In this document: positions 11,586 to 22,107 of the stretch, piece by piece
Layout: every line of letters starts with the position of its first letter
Numbering within the stretch: the stretch's first letter is position 1
Origin: Mesocentrotus franciscanus
Taxonomy: Eukaryota > Echinodermata > Echinoidea > Camarodonta > Strongylocentrotidae
Reading direction: 5' to 3'
Length of the DNA stretch: 64,000 nucleotides
NCBI GenBank assembly: GCA_037976565.1
Contig: CP137673.1
Coordinates: forward strand, 4,445,363-4,509,362
Program-made: the position numbers and the translations under genes
The notes under the pieces: generated by a model
The model's database searches: none
Seen by the model: only the letters and a program-made list of their open reading frames with translations
What the model was told of the DNA's origin: nothing

Positions 11586-11704
11586 GCCTTGCGGCACCAA
11601 TTATTACAGCTGTTTGCCAAGTTTCTAGTAACGGCACAACTTATTGGAACGCCAGTATAAGATGTCAAGATGATATCACTCGACAATTAAATGGAATATT
11701 GATG
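11586..11704 (+). CDS. aGPCR gene 1, HRM exon C (second half of hormone receptor motif)
   Basis: Starts after CTTCTTTTAG in phase 1 and encodes LAAPIITAVCQVSSNGTTYW, then SIRC and ITRQLNGILM. The two cysteines, the YW pair and the I-x-x-x-L-x-x-I-L tail complete the HRM begun in exon A. NGT and NAS are possible N-glycosylation sites. The likely donor is ATG|GCAAGT, a GC-type donor in phase 0 that is conserved at 63059 in gene 2. An alternative GT donor at 11748 (AAGAA|GTAGAC, phase 2) would add about 15 residues. With the GC donor, the protein joins in frame to an acceptor at 14137. Confidence 0.75.
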
Positions 11705-14137
11705 GCAAGTTATACCGTGATTATTTTAGATGCTCCTTCGGATATGAAGAAGTAGACTGCGGCGGTTTGTATTAATGTGTGAATGAATGCCAACTACGCG
11801 CAATGGCTTTGTCAGTTCTTCGCGTCTTCGGGTTACACGAATTGTCGTGATTAATCAAGCCCTAACTTCAGAATTGTCTGGTTTAATGTTTGTGAAGAAA
11901 AAATACCCAGTCCTTGTCTAATTTAGGCGCCTTGGATTAAATACCATGCACGAGAAGCCGCGGTGTTTTAACCTAAGAACGCGCGCGGGAAGGCTGCATT
12001 CACTAATCCCGGATACTGTTTTAAAAGCGTTTACGGCAAATCCACGGGAACTGGCGTCTCGACCCGATTTTTTTAAATACAAGATAAAATAATCAGAGGT
12101 CGTAAGAAGACCAGCTATCGACACTTTGTCATTGTCTGATCGTATTGGCATGTTTTTCACAAAAAAATGTACATGTAAAACGATTAGCCTTATCTCTATA
12201 GGACAATCTTTGAAAACATGTGATTATTTGCATTCAGTTTTCCCGATCTTTCGTGAATAAAGGGGCATGTTTTCACAAAATGTCGTGTAGCCGACGTGAA
12301 GCACCTGACCTTTTGTGAATAAAGGGGTACGTTTTTACAAAAGGCCGTGTAACCTGACAAGCCAACTCAACGCGAAGATCCGATGGAAACAAAATTAGCC
12401 TACGCGTATTTAACTTTACGTCATCGATAAAAGCGGGAAACAAACGCCGCTGGTTACTGCCTCGTATCTAAACGAGGCTTGAGAAGTATAGTTTAAGGGG
12501 GCAAAATAATAATCATATTAAAACGCGATAATGTAATCGTCATTCATTAGCTCTTTATTTCTAAGTCGCATCTCATCAATTACTGAGTAGTTCTTCAGTC
12601 ATACCCGACCTCTGCTTAATAAACATTATGCCCCTATTGTTCATGTCAGAACTTTATGATTTGTAATCTGAATTTTTGTTATTTTTGTACGGTGAACCTT
12701 CTTAACTACCCCCGTCCTTGGTGAATGTTAACTACTACTTTGCAGTGTTTTATTGCTATTTTTTTTCCAGTGAGTTTTTCTTCGTTCGTTATAACATGCC
12801 TAACTATATGGGTTTTTCAAATCTAACTAAAAGCAAAACAATACATCGTAGTTTGGGAGTAAAACTCCAACCTTCTCTTACACTCAGCCCTCCTGTCTTA
12901 TTAACTGTTTTCTTTATCATGAAACACTTGCGTTTCATAATATGGCAAGGTTTTATATATACATGTACATGCATATTTATATAGGCAGGGGAAATTCCGT
13001 CGTGTAACTATATAGTACAACTTTGTCTTATCGTTCAAACTTTAATTTTTGCATTCTAACGTTATGTAAAACTTCTCATATGGTTGTAGGTAGTCCAGAT
13101 TATGTCCGTTTTTACATATTTTTATTCCTCCGCTACAAAGTAGCCGGAGGCAATATGTTTTCTGGTTGTCCGTCCGTCCGTCCGTACGTCCGTACGTACG
13201 TACGTCTGTACGTCCCGTTCTCGTTATCGCGTTATCTCAAGAACCGATTGATGGATTACTGCCAAACTTAGGTCATGCATGTATCTTGCAAAACCAATAA
13301 ACTGATTGTATTTTGGGGTCACAAGGTCAAAGGTCAAAGGTCACAGGGCTCATTATGTATGCAAAATAGATTTTGATCACACTATCATTAGAACCGACAG
13401 ATGGATTACTATCAAACTCAGGATATGTATTTATCTTGAAGAGCCATGTATATGAAAAATAGCTTGTAATCACGATATTCTAAGAAACCTGTTAATGGAT
13501 AACAATCAAACTTGAATATTAAAAATTGCTTCCGTTTTGGTATGTAAGATCGCTCTATGGCGGACGCATCATTTTTGACTGCGCGCAGTCGAAGTTCCAT
13601 CTAGTTTATTCTTCAATCACACGCATCCTACACAAAGTGCGGGGCCTCCACTTATCGCGCGAACCCCCAAAACAACCGTCAAAAAGAGAATGAGAGTCAA
13701 GGACAAGGACTGTCTCCGGTTTAGCGTTGAGGGTGTCTTAGATTCTCAGCTGATTGGGCGCGCGACACGGAAACAATCCGGGCCGTGGACTAGGTTGTAG
13801 GGAACTTCGATTATGTCACCAACCCTCTATGGTGTGAACTACGCCTTCTATCCTTCGATTCTATTTCAATCTTGGGAGCATTTATATATATATATATCAT
13901 AAGAAAAACTGATATCATCCATGCTCATTCGTCAGCCCTACCCAGCCAGCAGTCTATAGAAAGACAAACCCCGCCCTTCCCTCCTAAAATCTGTTTGCAA
14001 CGTCCCTGCAAGTTAATTTCAAGGCCTGCAAAAGTAGAAGTCCACGCTCACCTAATGTGTTAATGCTATCAAAGAATTGATGTGTTTTGCAGTAAAGATT
14101 ACAAACGACTGATATGCGAGTCTCTTTATACTTGAAG
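11705..14137 (+). other. Intron C-D of gene 1
   Basis: No exon recognised. 11705-12720 aligns with 63059-64000 (end of the visible duplication). 13141-13345 is a repeat with a TCCG/TACG microsatellite and three AGGTCA half-sites. A short (TA)n lies near 13887-13898. Confidence 0.5.
13141..13450. repeat. Dispersed repeat with (TCCG)n/(TACG)n tract and AGGTCA direct repeats
   Basis: CGTCCGTCCGTCCGTACG-type sequence (13168-13205) is followed by 'AACCGATTGATGGATTACTG', whose relatives recur at 13391 and 13489, and by three AGGTCA half-sites spaced by one base (13324, 13331, 13338). The internally repeated phrases mark this as a repeat rather than a gene. Confidence 0.6.
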
Positions 14138-14272
14138 AACGGGATATATGATGCCAATGTTGCTGAAGACGTTTTCACAATAACCCAGAACTATGAGGAC
14201 ATTACCGCTACAGACATTGGCTTACTGTATGAGATCCTGCAGCTCATAGCTGACCAGAACTCTGATGCATAT
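14138..14272 (+). CDS. aGPCR gene 1, exon D (start of GAIN domain, subdomain A)
   Basis: Encodes NGIYDANVAEDVFTITQNYE, then DITATDIGLLYEILQLIADQ and NSDAY before the donor TAT|GTGAGT (phase 0). The IT-A-x-D-I-x-x-L-x-x-I-L pattern is typical of the helical GAIN subdomain A that follows an HRM. The start is uncertain. The strongest acceptor (TTTTGCAG at 14092) would put TAA in frame at once. TACTTGAAG|AAC at 14137/14138 is open, phase 0 and fits exon C's GC donor. TAAAG|A at 14097/14098 is open but needs a phase 2 partner, which the alternative donor at 11748 would supply. Confidence 0.75.
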
Positions 14273-14494
14273 GTGAGTTAATGATTCATTTACCTTCCCT
14301 TCACGTACCTTATCTTATAGAACCAAATAATTTTACGTATAGAGAGAGAAGAAAAAAAGGAAAATTAAATGAGCATGTTCAAACACATCTGTATTGCTAA
14401 GTGTGGGAGCTAGAGAAAGACCTCAATGTTATTACTGAAAATTATGCAATGTTAGGTGCATGATGAATTTGATTGTATACTTGATATTAGTATT

Positions 14495-14665
14495 AGAGTC
14501 GCAATGGCTCAGTGGTAAAACAATGGTTCTTAATCGGGAGGTCCGGGGTTCGAAACCAAGACGGGGTGCTAGTGCCCATTGGTTGGTAAGGCATTATTTA
14601 ATCTTCATTACCAAGTCCCTGGTTGCTTACTTACAAACATACAGATACTTAATAGCAGTCAGGTA
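14495..14665 (+). mobile_element. tRNA-derived SINE, copy 1
   Basis: A box TGGCTCAGTGGTA (14505-14517) and B box GGTTCGAAACC (14547-14557) are at tRNA-like spacing. They are followed by a non-tRNA body shared with the copy at 39889-40040 (GTGCCCATT.., TACCAAGTCCCT, GGTTGCTTACTTACAA, AGCAGTCA). Two copies with the same head and body show a Pol III-driven retroposon family. It lies in the D-E intron in sense orientation. Confidence 0.85.
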
Positions 14666-14853
14666 AAACAAATTCTATCAAACCTAACTTATAATCAAGG
14701 GTCTAAAATAAGAAGCTTATAGCGTACTCTCAGAGCCCTGCGCATCTGTGTCTCCAATGACGGCTTGTGCTGTTTTGATGTATCTCGTTTTTAATGAACG
14801 AAGAAAGTCTAATCTCGTTTGTTGTGTAATAATATTTACCTTGTCTTCCATAG

Positions 14854-15036
14854 GTAACCGGTCTTATAGTGGGAATAGTAAATAACGTAATGTTTGTCGA
14901 AGAGGAGGTGCTAGCATCTGCCCAAGAGAATGATAATTATACTGCACTCATCGTCCAGGTCTTGGAATCTCAGTTGAATACCGTTGACGTTGGTAACAGC
15001 ATGCTTGATAGAGCTTATCCTAATATAGCAGTTCAG
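14854..15036 (+). CDS. aGPCR gene 1, exon E (GAIN subdomain A)
   Basis: 183 bases, 61 codons, phase 0 at both ends (acceptor TTCCATAG, donor GTTCAG|GTAAAC). It encodes VTGLIVGIVNNVMFVEEEVL, then an acidic NYT-containing loop and LIVQVLESQLNTVDVGN..AYPNIAVQ. The regular hydrophobic spacing suggests helices, as expected for the middle of the GAIN domain. It joins cleanly to D and F. One N-glycosylation sequon (NYT). Confidence 0.85.
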
Positions 15037-15200
15037 GTAAACTAGACCTTAACTCTCACAAATATGTACATTCTTTCTACCCACATTGACTTCTATGACT
15101 TGTGTATATATATAGATGCGTATATAGGAGTTCAGGTAAACCAGACCTTAACTCTCACAAACCTGTATATCATTTCTGCCCACGTAGACCGTTGTGTGAA
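15026..15200. repeat. Local duplication across the exon E donor
   Basis: The segment around the donor (GTTCAGGTAAACTAGACC..CTCACAAA..GTA.AT) recurs about 98 bp downstream (GTTCAGGTAAACCAGACC.., from about 15130). This creates a second, decoy copy of the same GT donor. The upstream one keeps the frame with exon F. Confidence 0.75.
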
Positions 15201-15782
15201 AGTTTGTAGATGCATGCATTCAAGTACACAGCGGAACATGAGTTGTGTAATCATCTTTCTTCTCTAATCAGACGTGCTTAGTGTAAGTGCTTTGACTGAT
15301 TGATTGATTCGAATTTATCCCATTTCATATCAATTGTTTGCACAATAAGGAACAGTTGACAAAGTAAGTACAAAGTTATGAAATGAAACAGGAACCTACT
15401 AGAAAGCATAGCTTGTTTTTGTAGATTCCCAAGAATAAATATAATATGAACATTCTTAATAATCACAGTAAAATAGAAATAATATAACAACATATTTTCA
15501 TAAACCCTTTTAAAGATACTATGTCCCTTTTGCAGCCAACATCAAATTCTGTAGAACTTTGCAGGAATTATGAATATGTCATGTATGTCCTATCTGTGAA
15601 ATTTAAACGTTAGAAGTGTCCTAATATTCAAATTATGCAAGGAAACCGGTTTACTTGCTAGACTTCACTGTCAGACACTATTGAGTGACTGACTGACTTT
15701 CTTCTTCTTTGATAATAACATACATAAAATGAGCTTCGTTTGTTCGTGTCTCCTTAGATCAAGATAGTTATGTAAAGTTTCT

Positions 15783-17060
15783 TAATTAAATTAGATTAAA
15801 TTAAATTAAATTAAGTTCTTCCATCGCCGAATGGCTGCGATGGCCGTCTCATTAACGAGGGCCAGGTCTTCATCTGTGCAACCCGTTCCGCCGCACCGCA
15901 AGATGTGGTCCATCGTCTGAGTCTCTCCGCAGTCTTCATGGGCATAGCCCCATCTTGCCATGTTGGCCTTATACCGTCCCATTCTCGTCCGCATTCGATT
16001 TAGACATGTCCACTCCGGCCACTTCAGGTTGAGTCCTTTGATGAGTACGGGCTTGGCTGATGGTGGAGGATTCTGTTCAGGGGGTGGTACAGAATCGAGG
16101 AAGCTGTATCGGGATACAAGGCGTGTGTGGGGTTGTAAGTGGCCGTATAACACATGTCTCTCATCTGTCGCCTGCTTCATTCGTTCCTTTACGCAGGTAT
16201 TAGTGCGTCTTTGGTTGGGAGATCCGATGCCAGCGAGATGATATATCTCCTCAACTTTTGTTGGTTTCAGGCAGCCTGTTATCTTTCGATATGTATTATT
16301 GAGTGTGGTGTCAAGCTTCTTCACATGGGCTGATCTGCTCCAAACTGGGCAAGCATATTCTGCGGATGACATACAGAGGGCAACAGCTACAGTTTGTACA
16401 GTTTTGGGGTCAGCGCCATAGTGTGAAGTTGCTAGCTTCCCGATGATGGCATTTCGAGATTCTACTTTGCCTATTGTCTTCTCGATATGTTTCTTAAAGG
16501 ATAAAGTGCGATCGAGTTTTACACCTAGGTACACTGGATGCTCGCAGTGGTTTCGCTGCACATTGTTCCACTCTAGCTTCAGTTCTCTCTTTGCCTCCCT
16601 GTTCTTCAAGTGGAAGACACACACCTGCATGAGTCTTGGATGGGTTTGCCCGTAGGTAGTTTGCTCTGTAGTATTCTGAAAGGCTTGCGAGCGCTGTGTT
16701 GAGATGGAGTTCAACAGCTTCGAATGTACTATGCTGGGCTGTGATGCAGGTGTCGTCTGCATAGATGAAGTTTCGAGTGTTCTCAGTTGAAGGAATGTCA
16801 GCAGTGTAGATGTTGTAGAGTGTTGGCGCCAGGACGCCACCCTGGGGGAAACCGTTTTCTGTTTCCGCCATCTGCTCTTCTGCCCATCAAGTTCGACAAA
16901 GAAGCGTCAGTTCTACATCATCTTCTGGATGAATCTGGTGAGTTTGAGGTCATTTGTGATGTCATAAAGTTTTCTCTGTAGCCTTTGGTGATTGACAGTG
17001 TCATGAGCTGCAAACGATACATGAGCATTTGTCTACATCAATAACCCACTTCTTGTAATG
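15783..17060 (-). mobile_element. Degenerate non-LTR retrotransposon (Jockey/CR1-like reverse transcriptase), 3' part
   Basis: The minus strand encodes reverse transcriptase blocks in order: AAHDTVNHQRL and KLYDITND (about 16930-17020, with stops nearby), GFPQGGVLAPTLYNIYTADI, the catalytic YADD (16752-16763), YLGVKLDRTLSFKKHI, and a C-terminal region with EYACPVWSRSAHVKKLD and a final C-x-H-type GETQTMDHILRCGG. In-frame stops near 16900 and a frameshift near 16620-16640 show it is dead. A (TTTAA)n tail at 15783-15814 marks the 3' end. It is 5'-truncated and inserted antisense in gene 1's E-F intron. The clade call rests on motif style only. Confidence 0.85.
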
Positions 17061-17443
17061 GCTGATTGAATCTTTGCGCAGCCTAAAACGTACGACCATT
17101 CGGTAAAATGTTCTGAAAAATCAGACTATTACTTACTGGCTCTATAGCTCCTAAGTCGATTCGACAACTAATAGTCGGTATTTTCCCACTTAAAGACATT
17201 TTAAAGCCCCCTTTTAGGGAAGTTCTAAATTAGTGTTGTCTTTCAAATGCCGTTGGAATTTACCATTTTCATTTTGTTGGCCTGCAAATGGGACATAGTA
17301 CCTTTAAAGTGTCCAAACAATCGAAATATACAAAAGAACAGAATTACAAAACGGGACACAAAAGACAGGAAAGATTAGACAGGACATGACAAAACAATTT
17401 ATAACAGGACAAGATAAACAAAGCTGCACACTGCACACGTTAA

Positions 17444-19441
17444 AGTGAAGGTTCATTGATTTTGAACTTGACTAAATTTGGTATCATTGCAATGGTAAAC
17501 ATGCAATGAGTAAGAATATCACATTTGTTTAACTTGTGAATTCGAGCGAAAATTATAAAAGTTGATTAAAATTGACGAAAAATCAACCCACTCAAGACCC
17601 CGAAAACGTTGGTTATACAGCTGAATTTTCAGTGACGTCACTGAATCAATGGGCCGCTCAGCTGAACCGTGGATGTTCTAGCTCCATGGCTGAACTAATT
17701 GACGACGGTGCGCGATGTAGTGTTTGTGCAAATCACTTGTATTGCATTGAGTGCCTACCCATTCATAGCCGACGTAATTTACCTTCATCAAAATCCCCAG
17801 GAAATATCGATCTGGCCGAAAATATACTTGATTTACGTTTGAGGAGATAGAAGAATGATGTACCTCGAACAGCGACAATGACAACGGAGATTTGGGAGAT
17901 CTTGACTTAGAAGTAGAACTAGAAGATTTTGCCGAAGTACGTTTACGTACGGTACTATTTAAAGGGCAAGTCCACTCCAATAATAACTGACTTTCAATAA
18001 AAGCAGAAAAATCAGACAAACCAATTAAAAACAAAATTTTAGCAAAATCGGATAACTAATAAGAAAGTTATGAATTTTTGAAAAAGTATGTAAAACTATG
18101 GAACAATGAGAATCACAACACAAATTGCCAAGATGGTTATCAGTTTGTGACGTCATGTCCTCACAACTTATCAATTGCTTTATATAGTTTAATCCCATTA
18201 ATTTCCCTTTTTATCCCCCAAAACTTGATTTCCCCATGCCTTTGCCCAGGTTATATGATTTGTATCATATTGCATGCATGAATTTTCTGAATATTGTATT
18301 TCATAATTATTGATTTTTATATAAATAGTTTATCAAAATTCAATTTTTCATGATTTAACTGGACAAAAATATCTCTTTATTTGTGCATCCACACAAAAAC
18401 ATATTACTAACAATCTAACTTGGATGCTGGTGTGAAGAAATAAGATTCTTAGGGTGAAAATAGGAAATTTATATTATCAATATAAAGAAAATAATTAGTG
18501 GATAGTGAGGACCATACGTCACAGACTCATGAGTGAGTTGCCAATTTGTGTAGTGATTTTCAAAGTTTTTCATGTCATTAAAAATTCATAACTTTCTTAT
18601 TAGTTATCCGATTTTGCTCAAACTTTTTTTGATTGGTTTGTCTGATTTTTCTGGTTCTATTGAAAGTAAGTAATTTTTGGAGTGGACTTGGGCTTTAACC
18701 TGCCTGCAGCGCATGCACGATAGCTGGCTTGCCATATAGCCACAGCAAGGCCGGCGGGCGATCGAGCTAGCCGTGAATCGCGAACTGGACTGATCTCGGT
18801 CTTCTCTCGATTTCCCCTTTCCCCATTTATCTGGTGTACTTAATTTATCAAAAATCATAAATTAATCGGCCTAATCATAAATTTTCGTAATGAATATCTG
18901 GATAATTTTAGGTAAATCTGTCGCCTATTTTGTTACCAAAAGAGTCGTTAGGTCAGCGTGCAAATGTCCTTCGCACTCCCAGATCAGACACATAAACGCT
19001 AACATGGCCTCAAAATATGTGATTATTATTCCGACCTTTATGTTCAAAAGAGGGGGAAATAACATAAAAGTCAAACAAGCATTTGTAGAAGTATTATTTA
19101 TTCGGTGTATCTGATTTAAAGTGCCAAAATAAAAGAAATATCACCACTGGCCGTAAATATACAACGTTAAACCCATATCTAAAAATTGCAATGGGCATCC
19201 AGAATTGTTCCGAATGTGTGATGTAGGGTAGTTTATTCCGTGGCGTCCCACTATCGTAAGTGTTTTATAGCCGTCATTTCAATTTGTGAGTGGGTTCTGG
19301 AAAGGGTATCAAAATTGCATTAAATTTATTCCTCACACTGGTATAAGGGCTTTAAAAAATACTTTACTCATTTTCTTAAGGTTCTTAGCAATCTGTAGAG
19401 GTATAATTTACCTGTTTTCCAAATTTCAATGAACCTTCTCT
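17444..19441. mobile_element. Outer TTAA-flanked DNA transposon (2.0 kb, non-autonomous)
   Basis: Flanked by TTAA at 17440-17443 and 19442-19445. The ends AGTGAAGGTTCATTG and, inverted, AGAGAAGGTTCATTG match at 14 of 15 bases. No transposase frame is visible. TTAA targeting is used by piggyBac and Kolobok elements; the AG.. termini fit Kolobok better than piggyBac's CCC, but this is tentative. It contains a second TTAA element. Confidence 0.75.
17963..18694. mobile_element. Inner TTAA-flanked MITE with about 130-bp inverted arms
   Basis: TTAA at 17959-17962 and 18695-18698. Termini AGGGCAAGTCCACTCCA and, inverted, AGCCCAAGTCCACTCCA. The arms remain complementary for about 130 bp (GCAGAAAAATCAGACAAACC, GCAAAATCGGATAACTAATA, AAGAAAGTTATGAATTTTTG). 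A one-arm fragment of the same family lies at 58040-58160. It is nested in the 17444-19441 element, so it is the younger insertion. Confidence 0.9.
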
Positions 19442-19690
19442 TTAAATGATTGACCTGTTGACTGGGTTGCAGAAGGCTTGCTCGTGGATTCGAAAAAAGG
19501 GTTGGTTTGTTTGTTTAAAAGGGCAAGAAACACTCCCAAAAGTGGTCATATTTCCAAACGCGTGAATGTGTGTGTATATTATGATTTTGTGAAAATATGG
19601 TGTATATTTGTAAATGTGTACTCAATGTTTAAAGCAACAATATCGAATCTCTATAATTGCATAATTATAACTGCACACACTTTCCTGTAG

Positions 19691-20191
19691 GTGCTTGACG
19701 TACCTTTGGACACTGTTGGAGACGGCATAGTGGTCACCATGTTAAGTATGGACACCGGTTACTTGAGAAACAGTGACATCATGGTAGAAACACACCAAGA
19801 CACACCTACTGATTCTGTCCCAAGAGACACCTTTGCCAGGGTTGTTGTACCCATCGAGGTAGCCCAAGTTGTCACTACTCCAGAGGTTACGGAAGGCCCA
19901 TCAAGTTCTAATAACACTACCAATGGAGACAACCTCGGTACAACTACCGATTCAGGAGTGTCCAATGGTCCTGGGGAAACTGTGGATGAAATCGCTATCG
20001 AGTCTCTCAGGGTTGCTTTCGTTGTGTATGCCAATGATGCCATGTTTCCTTCACCAAGTCTTGCTCTACTCAACCGGGAGACACAGGAGTTCAACCGTGA
20101 GGTTAATACACCAGTGGTGTCCTTAACAATCGGTGGACAGAAGATAGAGAATCTCATGGAGCGTGTCAATATCACTTTCTATAGATTCGAG
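19691..20191 (+). CDS. aGPCR gene 1, exon F (GAIN domain, subdomain B)
   Basis: 501 bases, 167 codons, phase 0 at both ends (acceptor TTTCCTGTAG, donor TTCGAG|GTAAGC). It opens VLDVPLDTVGDGIVVTMLSM, has a Ser/Thr/Asn-rich low-complexity stretch in the middle (EVTEGPSSSNNTTNGDN..) and then returns to LRVAFVVYANDAMF..LLNRE and VVSLTIGG..VNITFYRFE. The last block is the beta-sandwich that precedes every GPS (compare 'V.f.h'). The linker carries likely N- and O-glycosylation sites. The frame is uninterrupted, arguing that the extracellular part is under selection. Confidence 0.9.
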
Positions 20192-21213
20192 GTAAGCATG
20201 GTATGAGGTGCACTGACGAGTTGTATGACAAATGCTCCGGCGACAAATGCTGATGTCAATATCACATTATTAACAAAATTCGTAACTTCGGCCGTGGACC
20301 AAAGACTATACCTATAACCCGGGGCGGCAATTTCTTCTCATGGCCGGAGGGGGAGGGCGAAATGCGATGGACGAAATGGGAAATGAGAGCATAGTAAACG
20401 TGCCGGAAGTTCTACAATATTTACTTGTACATTTTGAAAGATATTATTCGAGGGAGCATAGCGACCGAGCGAGAAAATTTTTGCATTTTTATTAGTCTAA
20501 GCGCTGCACTCTTGGGCCCTCCACAGCCTAAAATGTGTTGCAGTATTGAGTCAGTATTTGCTATACATTTTGGGGGGCACTTTTCAAATTTTCCGGGGTG
20601 GGGGGAAGATCCGCTCAGCAAAAATTGAGGGGGTGGGAACGTGTCCCCCCCCCCCCCACCCCCAGGGATCGCTGCCCCTAACTCTAAACATAACCTTAGA
20701 ATCACTTGGAAACCTAACCACACCACTCTATGCGTAAATTTCTCACGAAACGTACCCGGAGCAATCATCACCAGCTGGAGCATATTTTCATTAGAAACGG
20801 GCGGAAGTAATAACAACACTGACTGGAATCAATAGACAATCAGTGAGTTAGCTTTTTACAAGGGTTGATTTCAACAACTTTAAAGAAATGAAACAAAAAC
20901 AGTTTTTCATAAGATAAATATTCGCGAACATGGATCAAGAAGCCATTTTCTATGCGGATTGCTACAAAATTGTAACGCCATTAATTGCCTGCAAGCACAG
21001 TTTTTTCCCCTACACTAGCCGACGTTATGGTAAAACCCAGATTCTTAACATTAGATAGGCCTATATATATATATACAATATATATTGAATATACTTGTAT
21101 TATACATGTCGTAAACAGACATGTGCTAAGTTATGTTGCCAGTGGTTGTGGGCCGCATGTCTTTAACATGCATGTTACATGTATATTTTTTTCAAATAAT
21201 TTACTGATTTCAG
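20192..21213 (+). other. Intron F-G of gene 1
   Basis: Contains an isolated TGCTCCGGCGACAAATGCT phrase (20234-20252) like the foldback arms at 38.6 kb, a poly(C) tract (20646-20657), an A/T dinucleotide stretch near 21062-21085 and a TAGGCCTA octamer. No exon recognised. Confidence 0.6.
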
Positions 21214-21372
21214 CCTGACTCCCGCAATCCTACTTGTAACTTCTGGGAGTTTAATCTTGTTAAATGGTCTATGGAGGGATGTCAATTGTTACCTGATAAC
21301 ACCGTCAAAAGCTTCAGTGATGAATACTACACATGCGCCTGCGACCACCTGACCAACTTTGCCGTTTTAGTG
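21214..21372 (+). CDS. aGPCR gene 1, exon G (GPS autoproteolysis motif and tethered agonist)
   Basis: 159 bases, 53 codons, phase 0 at both ends (acceptor CTGATTTCAG, donor TTAGTG|GTACGT). It encodes CNFWEFN..KWSMEGCQL and then YTCACDHLTNFAVLV. The four cysteines, the two tryptophans and the HL-T triad are the full GPCR proteolysis site. In known receptors the GAIN domain cuts itself between HL and T, and TNFAVLV would become the tethered agonist at the new N-terminus. All catalytic residues are present, so cleavage is predicted. This exon is the firmest family marker in the window. Confidence 0.97.
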
Positions 21373-22006
21373 GTACGTGATTCCTTCAACATTTTTAAAT
21401 TATCGCTTTTTTCTTCTTCTCAAACTGAATGAGTAGTGTGTTAACGTAGTCACATTAAACTAAACAACTAAGTAAACATGGTACTGCTGTTGAATAGAAA
21501 GGATCCTGCATGAGCTAATGAGGTTTATCAGTAAAAGCTACATGTCCTATTTCTTAAAAATTTTGATAATTCACTTTATTGGTCATTCATCTTGACCGTT
21601 TTGCAAATGAAAATAATGCCGAACAGACGTGAAATTTGATTTCACACTTTCAAAACCAAAATGATGAACACAGATTTGTTCATGTTGAGAAAAGATATAC
21701 TGTTAATCGTACGAAATGCAGAGCTATGCACGGTTAACTTATTTCCCATGAGGTCCTGGACTGGGGATAGGGAGATAATTACAAATAAGAAGGGATTGTC
21801 TTTATCACGATGTTTACAGTTAGGATTGCTAAAATTGAACGGCGTGAAGCGCTTCAAACCCAATATCAGGTTTTACTTGACGTGTTGCATTGAAACCTGT
21901 TATCAGTGAGTGAAATTCGTAATGTATACAGATGTATTAATTCTTTACTGTAAACTTATTTCATTGCTCCTGCACACGTTTTACGCTGAAGGACATATAT
22001 GCAGAG
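21373..22006 (+). other. Intron G-H of gene 1
   Basis: 634 bases, no recognised element or exon. It ends in overlapping acceptors ATGCAG and ATGCAGAG. Confidence 0.7.
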
Positions 22007-22107
22007 GACGATTCTCCGAAACCTGCACTCCGTATATTGAGTATCATTGGGTGTGCTATATCATGTGTGTGTCTGGTCATCGCTATCGCGTCCTATCTTA
22101 GTGTCAG
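22007..22107 (+). CDS. aGPCR gene 1, exon H (TM1)
   Basis: Encodes DDSPKPALRILSIIGCAISC and VCLVIAIASYLSVR, a single hydrophobic helix ending in a basic residue: TM1 of a class B2 receptor, with the usual short polar link after the GPS. The acceptor must be the second AG of GCAGAG (22005-22006) to keep phase 0 with exon G; using the first AG would throw the frame and meet a stop. The donor GTCAG|GTAAGT leaves two bases (phase 2), matched by the next exon. Confidence 0.93.

Noticed and set aside
14495..14665. Functional tRNA gene
   Set aside because: It has A and B boxes but no complete cloverleaf, and it shares a non-tRNA body with a second copy, so it is a SINE.
19759..20175. 138-codon frame on the minus strand
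   Set aside because: Antisense shadow of exon F, which has clean splice sites and GAIN features.
20634..20665. Poly(C)/poly(G) motif as a G-quadruplex regulator
   Set aside because: A single homopolymer run flanked by repeats; nothing supports regulatory use.
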